A stretch of DNA of 44,118 nucleotides from Chloroflexota bacterium (GCA_016191385.1 JACPOT010000012.1:1-44118); one strand, 5' to 3'. Shown: positions 7,562 through 16,078, counted from the stretch's first letter. A program made the numbers and translations. Notes: a model not told the origin generated them from the sequence alone.

Positions 7562-9020
7562 GGCGGACCTCCACCTCCGCGTCCGCGAGGGTCACGGCGA
7601 GGAGCTCAGCTGCGCGCGTGGACTCCGCGTCGTCGACACCCGCTCCGCTATAGACCGTGACGATGCTCGCGTCCGGGACCTTGCGCGCCGCCGCCGCGAG
7701 GACCTCGAGCGCATCGGTGCCGCGCGCGACGAGTTTGCCGTCGAGCAGGGCGATGAGGTCCCCCGCCGCGACGGCGACGCCGTCCAGCGCGGTGGCCCGC
7801 GTCGCGGTGGTGATCTCGATGCCATGCGCGTCGCCGGCGGCCTCGCGCATGCGAGCCACGTTGTCGTCAGCCGCGCGCATCGGGTCGAACGCGGCGACAG
7901 CCGCCATCCCGGCGGCCACATTCGTCGTGGCGATGATCTCGACCGCTGTTCCCTCCGCCAGCTTCGCGGCTTCGCGAGCGGCCAGGACCACGTTCTTGTC
8001 GTTCGGCAGCATCACCACGGTCCGCGCATTGGCTTGCGCGATCGACGCTACGAGCTCCCCGACCGAGGGGTTCATCGTGGCGCCGCCCGAGAGCGGACGC
8101 ACATAGAAGGAGCGGGCGATCTCCGCGAATCCCTCGCCCGGGACGACCGCGACGACGGCGACCGCGCGCGGCGGCGACCGAAGGACGATCCCCGTGGCGC
8201 GCTCGTGCTCCGCGACCATCGCGTCGAAGTCCTCGACGACGAGGTCCTCGACCGTTCCGCTGGCCTCGCCCACGGCCACGATGGCCTCCGGCCGAGCCGC
8301 GTGCGCATGCACCTTGACGAGCGTGTCGTCACCGACGACGAGCACGCTGTCGGCGCCGAGGCCGATCATCTCGCGCCGCATGACCTCCGCGGTGCGGCTC
8401 GGCGACTGCACGAGGTATTGCACGCAGTGTCCGCCGGTCCATGACGCGACCTCCTGCGTCCCTGGCTCGACGTGCTGAGCGCCCGGCCGTCGCAGGACGG
8501 GCTGCGGGATCTCCGCGCGGCCATCGATGGCACCGAGCGCGCCCGCGAGGAGGAGCCAGACGCCGTACGCGCCGGCATCGACGACCCCGGCCGCGCGATT
8601 CAACGGGTTGTCCTCCATGGTCCGCTGCAGCGCCGTGGCGCCCACGGTGACGGCGGTCTCGAGGACGTGCGCGATGTCGTCCTCCGCCGGGACACCCTCT
8701 TCTACCGCAGCGCAGAGCGAGAGCATCGTCCCGCCCGCCGGGCGCTCGACGGCGGCGAAGGCGTTCTCGCGCGCCTTGAGGAAGGCGCGACGCACGTCCG
8801 CGGGGCCGGCGGTGTCCTTCCCGGCGAATGCGTCGCTGAACCCGCGAAAGATCTGCGAGAGGATCACGCCGCTGTTGCCACGCGCGCCCATGAGCGCACC
8901 GCGCGCGAGCGCGGCGCTCACATCGGAGACGCTGGTGCCGCTCTCTCGCGCGCGCGCGAGCGCGGCACTGATGGTCTGATGCATGTTGCGCCCGGTGTCG
9001 CCATCTGGCAGCGGATACAC
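7518..9020 (-). CDS. fakA: Fatty acid kinase / DAK2-domain protein (FakA, YloV family)
   Basis: Predicted to phosphorylate FakB-bound fatty acids to acyl-phosphate, using an N-terminal DAK2 kinase-like domain (DGDTG at residues 6-10 of the annotated product, MGARGNSGVILSQ soon after) and a C-terminal DAK1-like domain. The annotated GTG at 9020 lies inside the conserved N-terminus: the reading frame continues upstream to 9104 with the family-typical WDGRGLLHAVEAA and DALNVYPLPDGDTG, but no ATG, GTG or TTG occurs in frame before the TAG at 9128. A GTG at 9105 is one base out of frame; losing one G from the GGTGGGAC run would put it in frame. So either a base error, a rare start codon or a frameshift affects this start. 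It heads the operon that includes plsX. Confidence 0.85.
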   Translation of the reverse strand: MYPLPDGDTGRNMHQTISAALARARESGTSVSDVSAALARGALMGARGNSGVILSQIFRGFSDAFAGKDTAGPADVRRAFLKARENAFAAVERPAGGTMLSLCAAVEEGVPAEDDIAHVLETAVTVGATALQRTMEDNPLNRAAGVVDAGAYGVWLLLAGALGAIDGRAEIPQPVLRRPGAQHVEPGTQEVASWTGGHCVQYLVQSPSRTAEVMRREMIGLGADSVLVVGDDTLVKVHAHAARPEAIVAVGEASGTVEDLVVEDFDAMVAEHERATGIVLRSPPRAVAVVAVVPGEGFAEIARSFYVRPLSGGATMNPSVGELVASIAQANARTVVMLPNDKNVVLAAREAAKLAEGTAVEIIATTNVAAGMAAVAAFDPMRAADDNVARMREAAGDAHGIEITTATRATALDGVAVAAGDLIALLDGKLVARGTDALEVLAAAARKVPDASIVTVYSGAGVDDAESTRAAELLAVTLADAEVEVRRGGQPHYPFIVQLE

Positions 9021-9163
9021 GTTGAGGGCGTCGACCTCGGCGGCCTCACGCTTCAGTCGAGCGGCCGCCGCCTCGACAGCGTGAAGCAGCCCGCGACCGT
9101 CCCACCGTGATACGATCGTCGGACCCTAGCACGGCGGAACCCCCACAAAGGAGCCCACCACTC

Positions 9164-9376
9164 ATGCCACGCGCCTGCGCGATCTGCGGAAAGCACGCGG
9201 CCTTCGGGTCCAACGTCAGTCACTCGAAGGTGCACACGCATCGCCGCTTCGACGTCAATCTTCAGAGCGTTCTCGTCAAGGGCGAGAAGCTCCTCTTGTG
9301 CACGCGCTGCCGCCGCGACCTCACGAAGGACGCGCGCATGGCGCAGAAGAAGGCCCGAGCCGCCCGCGCGCGCTAG
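9164..9376 (+). CDS. rpmB: Large ribosomal subunit protein bL28
   Basis: A 70-residue ribosomal protein, opening MPRACAICGKHAAFGSNVSHSK with two cysteine pairs (CAIC and CTRC) that probably bind zinc. The ATG at 9164 follows AAAGGAG. It stands alone on the plus strand, divergent from fakA; TACGAT at 9111-9116 is a candidate -10, giving a leader of about 40 bases. Its TAG stop shares CTAG (9373-9376) with the convergent rlmN. bL28 beside the FakA-type gene is a frequent arrangement. Confidence 0.95.
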   Translation: MPRACAICGKHAAFGSNVSHSKVHTHRRFDVNLQSVLVKGEKLLLCTRCRRDLTKDARMAQKKARAARAR

Positions 9377-10437
9377 AGCGGCACCGCCGCCCGACCCTCC
9401 GGCACCTTCAGCTGACCGCATCCCGCCGCGATGTCCTGGCCTTTGCTGATCCGCACCGTGGCCGCGATGCGGTGGCTCTCGAGCGTCCTGGCGAACAGCT
9501 CCATGGCCTCCGCTGACGGGCGCTCGAACCCGCCGGGTCCCGCGTTCACGGGGATGAGATTCACGTGGTACATGGACGTGCGCCCGCGCGCGGCGATGCG
9601 CCGGCCCAAGCGCTCCGCGTCCGCGACGGAGTCGTTCACGCCCTTGAGAAGGATGTACTCGAAGGTGAGCCGACGCTTCGTCTTCTCGACGTAGCGCGCG
9701 GACGCGTCGAGCACGTCGTCGACGCCCCACTTCCGGTTGACGGGCATGATCATCGCGCGGGTGCGGTCATTCGCGGCGTGCAGCGACACGGCGAGATCGA
9801 TCGGCAGGCCCTCTTCGGCGAGCGCATCGATCTTCGGGACGATCCCGCATGTGCTGATGGTGATGCGGCGCGGGCTGATCCCGAACAGCTCGGGGTCGGT
9901 GAGCGCCCGCACCGAGCCCATCACTGGCCCGTAGTTGTTGAGCGGCTCACCCATCCCCATGTACACCACGTGCGAGACGCGGTCGTCGCGCGAGCGCAGC
10001 TCGCGCTGCCAGTAGCGCACCTGGTCGACGATCTCGCCCCGCGTCAGGTCGCGGATGAGCCCCATCTCCCCCGTGGCGCAGAACGCGCAGGCCATGGGGC
10101 AGCCCGCCTGCGTCGAGATGCACACCGAGTTCCGCTCGCCGTGGTGCGGCATGAGGACGCTCTCGATGTGGTGGCCGTCGTGGAGACGCAGCAGCACCTT
10201 GCGCGTCTCGCCGTCGGCGCTCGCGACCTCCGTCGCGAGTTCGACCGACGACCAGCGGAACGCCTCCGCGAGGGCGCCACGCAGCCCGAGCGGCAGGTCG
10301 GTGAGACCGCCGAAGTCCGCGGCGGTCGAATGCGCGATGGCGCGACGGATCTGCTTGAGGCGGTAGGCCGGCTCGCCGCGTTGCGCGAGCCAGGCAGCGA
10401 GGGTGGCGGCGTCGACATCGGTGATCGAGGGGTTCAT
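9373..10437 (-). CDS. rlmN: Dual-specificity 23S rRNA/tRNA adenine-C2 methyltransferase RlmN
   Basis: Radical SAM enzyme that methylates C2 of A2503 in 23S rRNA and A37 of some tRNAs. The 4Fe-4S motif CPMACAFC holds Cys113, Cys117 and Cys120; the late GQDIAAGCGQL near residue 345 supplies the second catalytic cysteine. The 354-residue length is typical. I chose the ATG at 10437 since the conserved N-terminal helix LAAWLAQRGEPAYRLKQI follows closely; no Shine-Dalgarno is visible. It is the last gene of the kinase-def-fmt-rlmN group, separated from fmt by a strong hairpin. Confidence 0.95.
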   Translation of the reverse strand: MNPSITDVDAATLAAWLAQRGEPAYRLKQIRRAIAHSTAADFGGLTDLPLGLRGALAEAFRWSSVELATEVASADGETRKVLLRLHDGHHIESVLMPHHGERNSVCISTQAGCPMACAFCATGEMGLIRDLTRGEIVDQVRYWQRELRSRDDRVSHVVYMGMGEPLNNYGPVMGSVRALTDPELFGISPRRITISTCGIVPKIDALAEEGLPIDLAVSLHAANDRTRAMIMPVNRKWGVDDVLDASARYVEKTKRRLTFEYILLKGVNDSVADAERLGRRIAARGRTSMYHVNLIPVNAGPGGFERPSAEAMELFARTLESHRIAATVRISKGQDIAAGCGQLKVPEGRAAVPL

Positions 10438-10467
10438 GTGTTCAGTGTGGGGTCGAGCTTTGCGTGC

Positions 10468-10502
10468 GGGCGAGCGGCGGCGGGTGCCGCCGCCGCTCGC
10501 CC
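10468..10502 (-). terminator. 16-bp perfect hairpin at the end of fmt
   Basis: GGGCGAGCGGCGGCGG and its exact reverse complement flank a 3-base loop GTG. The stem begins at the last base of the fmt stop codon and ends 30 bases before the rlmN start. It is exceptionally stable, but no T tract follows on either strand, so it is not a standard intrinsic terminator. It may protect the fmt mRNA end, act with Rho, or reduce read-through into rlmN. Confidence 0.5.
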
Positions 10503-11419
10503 TAGCTCGGGATCTTTGACCCTTCCAAGTCGCGCACGCCACGGGCCCAATCAGCGCCCGACATCGTGGGCTTGCCGGCAGGTCTCAACTGGTCGAGCCG
10601 AAGCCATCCCGCTCCGACGGCAAGGTGCGGGAGCCCCTCGCGCATGCGCACGGTCCCGTGGTCGGCTGGTGTTCCGCCGGTCACCGAGGCCCTTTCGATG
10701 ATCAGGCGCCTGCCGCGGTGAAACGTGTAGGCAGAAGGCGAGGGCGTGAAGGCGCGAACCACTCGCGCTAGCTCTACAGCGGGTCGCGTCACATCAAGTT
10801 CACCTTGCGCGGGGTCGAGCTTGGGAGCCCACGTGACGTGGGACTCATTTTGCGCGATCCCGTGGATCTCTCCTTTCAAATAGGGCACCAGCGACTCTTC
10901 GAGCATCTTCGCCCCGATCCTGGCGAGTCCCACCTCCAACACGCCGGTGTTCTCGTCGTCGATGGGCACCCGACGTTGGGCGAGGATGGGGCCGGCATCG
11001 AGCGCCGCGGTCCCCTCCATGAGCGTCACGCCCGTCTCGCGGTCGCCGCTGAGGATCGCCCACGCGACAGGCTCGGCGCCACGCCAGCGCGGGAGCAGCG
11101 AGGGGTGGACGTTCACGGCGCGGCCGCGCACGTGGTCGATGAGCGCACGGGGGACGATCCCGCCATACGCGGCCCAGACGAGGGCCTCTGGTCCAAAGGC
11201 CGAGATCACGTCCGCACTCCGGAGCTTCTCGGGCTGCATGACGGGGAGGCCCATCCGCTCCGCCGCGACCTTCACCGGTGGCGGGGTCACCGCGCCGCGA
11301 TGACCCGGGCGGTCCGGACGTGTGACGACGCCGGCGAGATCGATCGCCCCTCGGTCGCGCAGGCGCGCGAGCGCCTCGAGCGACGGCACCGCGAACTCGG
11401 GCGTTCCGAGGAAGATCAC
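10502..11419 (-). CDS. fmt: Methionyl-tRNA formyltransferase
   Basis: Formylates initiator Met-tRNA with 10-formyl-tetrahydrofolate. At 305 residues it has the opening MIFLGTPEFAVPSL, the active-site set Asn103, His105 and Asp141, and the loop SLLPRWRGAEP at 107-117. The C-terminal OB-like tRNA-binding part is present. The GTG at 11419 overlaps the def stop by four bases (GTGA). Coupling with the deformylase gene puts addition and removal of the formyl group under one promoter. Confidence 0.95.
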   Translation of the reverse strand: MIFLGTPEFAVPSLEALARLRDRGAIDLAGVVTRPDRPGHRGAVTPPPVKVAAERMGLPVMQPEKLRSADVISAFGPEALVWAAYGGIVPRALIDHVRGRAVNVHPSLLPRWRGAEPVAWAILSGDRETGVTLMEGTAALDAGPILAQRRVPIDDENTGVLEVGLARIGAKMLEESLVPYLKGEIHGIAQNESHVTWAPKLDPAQGELDVTRPAVELARVVRAFTPSPSAYTFHRGRRLIIERASVTGGTPADHGTVRMREGLPHLAVGAGWLRLDQLRPAGKPTMSGADWARGVRDLEGSKIPS

Positions 11420-12063
11420 TCGGACGCTGAAGCGGTCACCTCCTCCGTCTCGTCCGGCTCGACGACGTGCAGGTCCTCACGCGAGCGCAGGCGATCGATG
11501 TACAGCATGCCGCTCAGGTGGTCCGTCTCATGGAGGAGGCACTGGGCGCCGACGTCGTCCCCTTCGATCACGAACTTCTTCCCGTTGAGGTCCGTCGCCG
11601 AGATGCGCACCCCCAGGGGACGCTCGAGCATCCCGTAGAACCCGCGCACCGAGAGGCAGCCCTCGCTGGTCTCTTCCACCTCCTCCGAGACCTCAGCCAC
11701 CTTCGGGTCGATGCACACGAACCCGGTCTCGTCGACATCCATGATCGCGATCCGCAGAGGCACGCCGATCTGCGGCGCCGCGATCCCGATGCCGCGGGCC
11801 GCGACCATCGACGCGAACATACGCGCGACGAGCTCCTCGAGCTCCTTCTTCGAGAGCGCCGGCTTCTTCGCCGGCGCATGGAGGACCGGGTCACCCACCT
11901 GGCGGATCTCGAGGGCGTGGCGGCGCACGAACTCATCGCTCGACCACTTGGTGCGCCGGGAGGCGTCGATCCTCCAGGGCTTCGCGTTCCTCAGGACCCG
12001 GATCCGCGGCTCCGGTGGTCGCTCGTCCTCGGTCTCGGTCTCGCGCGAGAGGTCCGTCTCCAT
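11416..12063 (-). CDS. def: Peptide deformylase
   Basis: Metalloenzyme that removes the formyl group from nascent proteins. Three family motifs are present in the 215-residue product: GIGIAAPQIG (91-100, usually GVGLAAPQ), EGCLS (134-138, metal Cys136) and HETDH (178-182, two metal His and the catalytic Glu). The first 45 residues before LEIRQVGDPVLH are an extra charged extension not seen in typical enzymes; a later start is possible but no better ribosome site is visible. It lies ten bases after the kinase gene. Confidence 0.93.
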   Translation of the reverse strand: METDLSRETETEDERPPEPRIRVLRNAKPWRIDASRRTKWSSDEFVRRHALEIRQVGDPVLHAPAKKPALSKKELEELVARMFASMVAARGIGIAAPQIGVPLRIAIMDVDETGFVCIDPKVAEVSEEVEETSEGCLSVRGFYGMLERPLGVRISATDLNGKKFVIEGDDVGAQCLLHETDHLSGMLYIDRLRSREDLHVVEPDETEEVTASASE

Positions 12064-12073
12064 CGGGGAGAGG

Positions 12074-13051
12074 TTAGCGGGGGCGCACCTCCGACCCTCG
12101 CGGCCACGCGAGGTAGTCGTCCTCGCCGAAGCCCTCGAGGACGCGATGCAGCATCACGGCGGCGTCGATCGCGGAGCGCGGGCGGCGGCTTGGATCGGGT
12201 TCGAGGCAGGACATGACGAACTGGTGGAGCAGCGCGGGCACTTCCGGCATCACCTCGCGGAGCGGGACGGGACGCTCGACGAGCTGCGGGTAGCGCTCTT
12301 CACGCGCCTGCGCTTTCTGATCCCCGTCGCGGAACGGCGCGACCCCGGTCAGCGCCTCGTAGAGGGTCGCACCGAGTCCGAAGATGTCGGTCGCGGGCAT
12401 GACGTGTTCGTGACGACATTGCTCCGGCGCCATATAGATAGGTGTGCCGATGGCGTGACGAAGAGCGAGCGGGCCGGGCGCAAAGCGCGCGATGCTGAGG
12501 TCCAGGAGCCGCGGTGGGTCGCCGGTCGTGACGTTCGACGGCTTGACGTCGAGGTGCAGCAGCGAGCGCTCGTGCAGGTAGTGGAGCGCCGAGAGCATGC
12601 GGATCGCGAGCAGGAGGATGTCGGGCACGCTGAGGTTGACCTCTTGGTCGAGAAGGTCGTCCAGCGACGGCGCGGAGATGTGCTCGAGGACGATGTACGG
12701 GCGCGGCAGCCGGCCGTTCCATCGCAGCAGTCGCACGAGGTTGGGATGGCGTAGGCCTTCGGCCATCATGGCCTCGCGCTCGAAGCTCGCGAGGGAACGC
12801 TCGCTGTCGAGCCGATCCGGTCGCAGCACCTTGACGGCCACCTTGCAGAAGAGGTCGCGGTCCCAGGCGGCGAAGACCTCGTAGCGCGAGCCGCCACCGA
12901 GATCGCTCATCACGACGAGCGAGGGGTCGATCTCCTGACCGACGTCGAGGCCCCACGAGGACTCCGCTTCCGGCGCGACGGGAGGCGCGTTCTCCTCGGC
13001 CTGGTCCTCTTCCTGAGCGTGCGCGCGCACGCTCGCTCGTACTGCAATCAC
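12074..13051 (-). CDS. Eukaryotic-like Ser/Thr protein kinase, cytosolic
   Basis: A 325-residue Hanks-type kinase. The glycine-rich loop DLGGGSRYEVF is at 50-60, the ATP lysine at Lys74 (VAVK), the catalytic loop is HLDVKPSN (166-173, HRD changed to HLD), the metal loop reads DLS instead of DFG (184-186), and GTPIYMAPEQ (202-211) is the activation-segment end. Catalytic residues are therefore all present, though two usual residues differ. There is no membrane segment or PASTA repeat, unlike PknB. The N-terminal 40 residues are acidic and probably disordered; GTG at 13051 has no ribosome site and a start at codon 8 is possible. It leads the def-fmt-rlmN group, and a kinase in this neighbourhood is common, but its substrates are unknown. 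Confidence 0.85.
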   Translation of the reverse strand: MIAVRASVRAHAQEEDQAEENAPPVAPEAESSWGLDVGQEIDPSLVVMSDLGGGSRYEVFAAWDRDLFCKVAVKVLRPDRLDSERSLASFEREAMMAEGLRHPNLVRLLRWNGRLPRPYIVLEHISAPSLDDLLDQEVNLSVPDILLLAIRMLSALHYLHERSLLHLDVKPSNVTTGDPPRLLDLSIARFAPGPLALRHAIGTPIYMAPEQCRHEHVMPATDIFGLGATLYEALTGVAPFRDGDQKAQAREERYPQLVERPVPLREVMPEVPALLHQFVMSCLEPDPSRRPRSAIDAAVMLHRVLEGFGEDDYLAWPRGSEVRPR

Positions 13052-13214
13052 GGCGCCACGCCGCCATAGGCGGGGGCTCGCTCGCTGTCACGCGACCGTG
13101 CGCCCAGCGACCCCATATCTCGGGGAGTTCGCGGCGGTTCCGTCGCCTGGCGCGAACGCTTGTGCACCGCTCGTGCAGGTCCCTCTGACCAGTACGACCA
13201 CAAAGGAGGACCAC

Positions 13215-14030
13215 ATGCAGAGCATCAGTGGAGCGACCACGATGAGACTGGCGCTGCGCTTCGTCGTGACGAGCGCGGCGGCGGTCGTCCTGCTTGCCGG
13301 CTCGGCGCAGGGCGTGGCCGCTAAGACGATCGCGCCGGCCGACGACGGCCGCTCGGCAGCCCTCGTCGGGACGGGGCCCGTCAGCCCAACAACGCCGGCG
13401 CGGCCCAACGGCGGGCCGCAGAAGCCCGACATGGCATCGGGCGGCGGGACCAAGGGCGGAACGAAGAACGGTTCCAAGTCGGGGACCGGCAGCAAGTCGA
13501 AGGGCAAGTCCGCCTCAGGGACCGGCAGTGTCTCGAAGGCGAAGACCGTCAAGCCGGCGACCGTGAAGCCCGCCTCGAAGAGCGGAACGGGCAGCAAGGC
13601 CCCCTCTGCGTCGAACACGGGAACGAATAGCGCGTCGAAGGCCACGACGGCCGGCACGAACCACCAGACCGGCACCATCACCGGCGACACGGGCGAGCAG
13701 CCGACAACCGCGGCACCGACAACGGCGGCACCCACCGGCGGCAACAATGAGACGCCCGGCACGACCGGGACGACTCCGACGACCGTCCTCGGTGTCGAGC
13801 AGGCGCCGCAGGGTCCGTTCTCGGACCGCTTCGGCAACCCCACCACGTTCGAGGCGATCATGAGCGGCCAGACCGTCGCGGGTTCGCAGCAGAGCCCGCA
13901 GGCCACTCTCGGCCTCGCAGGCCTTCCGTCGACGAGCTCGATCCCACCGACCCTTCCGGCCGGCACGATCGCGCTCCTCTCGATGGGTGGCGCCCTCTAC
14001 GCGATCCATCGCAAGCGACCGCGCCGCTAG
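13215..14030 (+). CDS. Secreted low-complexity surface protein with LPSTS sorting-like tail
   Basis: A 271-residue protein with a signal peptide (hydrophobic MRLALRFVVTSAAAVVLLAG starting near residue 10, cleavage near VAA-KT), then a stalk of Lys/Gly/Ser/Thr repeats (GTKGGTKNGSKSGTGSKSKG type, about 75-150) and a Thr/Pro/Asn-rich segment to about 200. The C-terminus reads LPSTS (237-241), a hydrophobic stretch and RKRPRR, which is the layout of a sortase signal with S in place of G. The ATG at 13215 follows AAAGGAGG at five bases. It interrupts two minus-strand operons and ends at a shared bidirectional terminator. It is probably wall- or membrane-anchored; the function is unknown. Confidence 0.75.
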   Translation: MQSISGATTMRLALRFVVTSAAAVVLLAGSAQGVAAKTIAPADDGRSAALVGTGPVSPTTPARPNGGPQKPDMASGGGTKGGTKNGSKSGTGSKSKGKSASGTGSVSKAKTVKPATVKPASKSGTGSKAPSASNTGTNSASKATTAGTNHQTGTITGDTGEQPTTAAPTTAAPTGGNNETPGTTGTTPTTVLGVEQAPQGPFSDRFGNPTTFEAIMSGQTVAGSQQSPQATLGLAGLPSTSSIPPTLPAGTIALLSMGGALYAIHRKRPRR

Positions 14031-14047
14031 ACCCTTTCCCTCCACGC

Positions 14048-14077
14048 GAAAGAGCGGGGCTTCGGCCCCGCTCTTTC
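14048..14077. terminator. Bidirectional intrinsic terminator
   Basis: GAAAGAGCGGGGC and its exact complement surround a TTCG tetraloop; the stem ends in CTCTTTC followed by ATTTC on the plus strand. It sits between the convergent surface-protein gene (stop 14030) and priA (stop at 14081), so it can end both transcripts. The T-rich outer stem on each strand supports this. Confidence 0.85.
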
Positions 14078-14080
14078 ATT

Positions 14081-16078
14081 TCATCCGAGCAGCGTCACTG
14101 GATCCACATCGATGCTCCACTGCGGGCCGACGGGAACACGGTCCAACAACGCGGCGGGACGCGGGCCGCGGAGGACGGTCTGAGCGCGATGGCTCCCGGC
14201 CTTCTTCGCGGCGAAAGCGGGTGCGGGTCCCAGCACGTCCGCGTCCTGGCCAGCCGCCGCGCGCAGCGCGCGCGACAGCTCCGCGGCGCGCCGCTCGACC
14301 GTCGACTCCTGTTTCGCCGACGTTTGCAGGAGGACGAGCTTCCCGAACGGAGGGAGACCGAACTGCCTGCGCGTCGCGAGCTCCGCCTCCGCGAACGCCG
14401 CATAGTCATGCGCGGCCGCGGCACGGATGGCGTAGTGCTCGGGCAGGTACGTCTGCAGGATCCCGCGGCCGCCACCCGCACCCCGTCCGGATCGCCCGAG
14501 CACCTGAGTGAGCAGCTCGAAGGTGCGCTCCGCGGCCGTGTGGTCGGGCAGGTTGAGGACCGTGTCGGCATTGATGACGCCGACGAGCGTCACTCCGGGG
14601 AGATCGAAGCCCTTCGCGACCATCTGTGTGCCGACGATCACCTGCGCGCGCCCGGAGCGCATGAGCTCGAACGCGGCCGCGTGCGCGCCCTTCTTCCGCA
14701 CCGCGTCGCGGTCGAGCCGCAGCACCCGCGCCTTCGGGACCGCGCTCCGCACGTCATCCTCGACGCGCTGCGTCCCGACGCCGAGCTGCCGGATGCGGAC
14801 GCTGCCGCACTTCGGGCAGTGATCCGCGACGCGCGCCTCGGAGCGCCCGCAGCGATGGCAGACCAGACGGCCGTCGGCGTGGAAGGCGTAGGGGATCTCG
14901 CACGCCGGGCACGGCAGCACGTGCCCGCAGTCGCGGCACAACACGACCGTCGCGTAGCCGCGGCGGTTGAGATAGAGGATGGCCTGCTCCCCCTTCTCGA
15001 TGGTCCGCTCGAGCGCGACGCGCAGGGCCCGCGAGAGCGTCGTGCGGTTACCGGCCTTCAGCTCGAGACGCAGGTCGACGATCGTCGTGGGCGGCAGCGG
15101 GAGGTCGCCGGGCCGCTCGGGGAGGTCCAGAAGACGGATCGCTCCCTCACGCGCCGCGTGATAGGTCGTGACTCGCGGCGTCGCGCTGCCGAGGACGACG
15201 GTCGCGCCGGTGATGCGGCCGAGCTCGATGGCCGCGTCGACGGCGTGATAACGCGGGTCGCTCTCCTGCTTGTACGCCGGCTCCTGCTCCTCGTCGACCA
15301 CGATCAGTCCCGGCCTCGCGAGCGGAGCGAAGAGCGCGGAGCGGGACCCGACGACGACGTCCGCCGTCCCCGCGAGCACGCGCCGCCACTCGTCGGCGCG
15401 CTCCCCCTCCGAGAGCGCGCTGTGGAGAAGCGCGACGCGCTCCCCGAAACGCGCGACGAACCGCGCGACGACCTGGGGGGTGAGGCCGATCTCGGGCACG
15501 AGGACGATGGCGCCGCGGCCGCGCTCGAGGGAAAGCGCGACCGCGCGCATGTAGACCTCGGTCTTGCCGCTACCCGTGATGCCGTGGAGAAGGAAGACGG
15601 ATCCGACCCCCGCGAGCGACGCGCCGATGGCCGCGAGCGCCTCGCCCTGGCCCGCGGTGGCGTCCAGGTCGCGGACCGGGTCGTCGTCGACGACCGTGAG
15701 CTCGCCGGGGATCCGCCGCGCGACGAGCCGGGCCTTCGATCCCGTCCGCGTCCGGCGAGCCAGCCCGGGCGGCACCATCGCGCGCACGGCGTCGGCGAGG
15801 GCGCAGCGGTAGTGGCCCGCGATCCAGCGGGCCAGCTCGATCTGGTACGGGCGCAGGACCGGATCGGCCTCGCCCACGGCGGCGACGTTGCGCAGCTGGC
15901 CGGCCGGCTCTTCGACATCGAGCGCGATGGCCACACCGGCAACGGTCCGCGCCGCGAGCGGAATGCGTACCAGCTGTCCGACCGCCACGTCCATGCCGTC
16001 CGGGATCCCGTAGGTGAACGTGCGCGCGGGACCGCCCGCGCCGCTGAAGACCGCGACCTCCGCCGTTCGCAGGGTCAC
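14081..16078 (-). CDS. priA: Primosomal protein N' (replication restart helicase PriA)
   Basis: Recognises abandoned forks and loads the replicative helicase. The 665-residue protein has the N-terminal 3'-DNA-binding domain, Walker A GITGSGKT (about 166-173), a DEEQ box in place of the usual DEEH, a zinc-binding insertion with four CxxC pairs (CRDC, CPAC, CHRC, CPKC), and the motif GTQMVAKGFD. The GTG at 16078 overlaps the gmk stop by GTGA, so I prefer it to a TTG two codons earlier. It is the last gene of lspA-rluD-gmk-priA. With recG broken in the same window, fork restart may depend more heavily on PriA. Confidence 0.94.
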   Translation of the reverse strand: MTLRTAEVAVFSGAGGPARTFTYGIPDGMDVAVGQLVRIPLAARTVAGVAIALDVEEPAGQLRNVAAVGEADPVLRPYQIELARWIAGHYRCALADAVRAMVPPGLARRTRTGSKARLVARRIPGELTVVDDDPVRDLDATAGQGEALAAIGASLAGVGSVFLLHGITGSGKTEVYMRAVALSLERGRGAIVLVPEIGLTPQVVARFVARFGERVALLHSALSEGERADEWRRVLAGTADVVVGSRSALFAPLARPGLIVVDEEQEPAYKQESDPRYHAVDAAIELGRITGATVVLGSATPRVTTYHAAREGAIRLLDLPERPGDLPLPPTTIVDLRLELKAGNRTTLSRALRVALERTIEKGEQAILYLNRRGYATVVLCRDCGHVLPCPACEIPYAFHADGRLVCHRCGRSEARVADHCPKCGSVRIRQLGVGTQRVEDDVRSAVPKARVLRLDRDAVRKKGAHAAAFELMRSGRAQVIVGTQMVAKGFDLPGVTLVGVINADTVLNLPDHTAAERTFELLTQVLGRSGRGAGGGRGILQTYLPEHYAIRAAAAHDYAAFAEAELATRRQFGLPPFGKLVLLQTSAKQESTVERRAAELSRALRAAAGQDADVLGPAPAFAAKKAGSHRAQTVLRGPRPAALLDRVPVGPQWSIDVDPVTLLG

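Noticed and set aside
8940-8960. CG-alternating run resembling a simple repeat or Z-DNA tract
   Set aside because: It encodes conserved residues of the FakA-type protein and is explained by Ala/Arg codon use.
11855-11880. GCCGGC...GCCGGC hairpin in the def gene
   Set aside because: It lies within well-conserved coding sequence (APAKKPAL region) and is expected from Ala/Pro codons in a high-GC gene.
13052-13214. A gene, attachment site or RNA in the 163-base gap between the kinase and surface protein genes
   Set aside because: Only short GC inverted repeats (such as CCGCC-ATA-GGCGG) and the ribosome site of the surface protein gene are present; nothing supports more.
13088-13966. Long minus-strand open frame opposite the LPSTS surface protein (292 codons)
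   Set aside because: It is the mirror image of the low-complexity repeats, has no recognisable domain, and the plus-strand gene has a good ribosome site and signal peptide.
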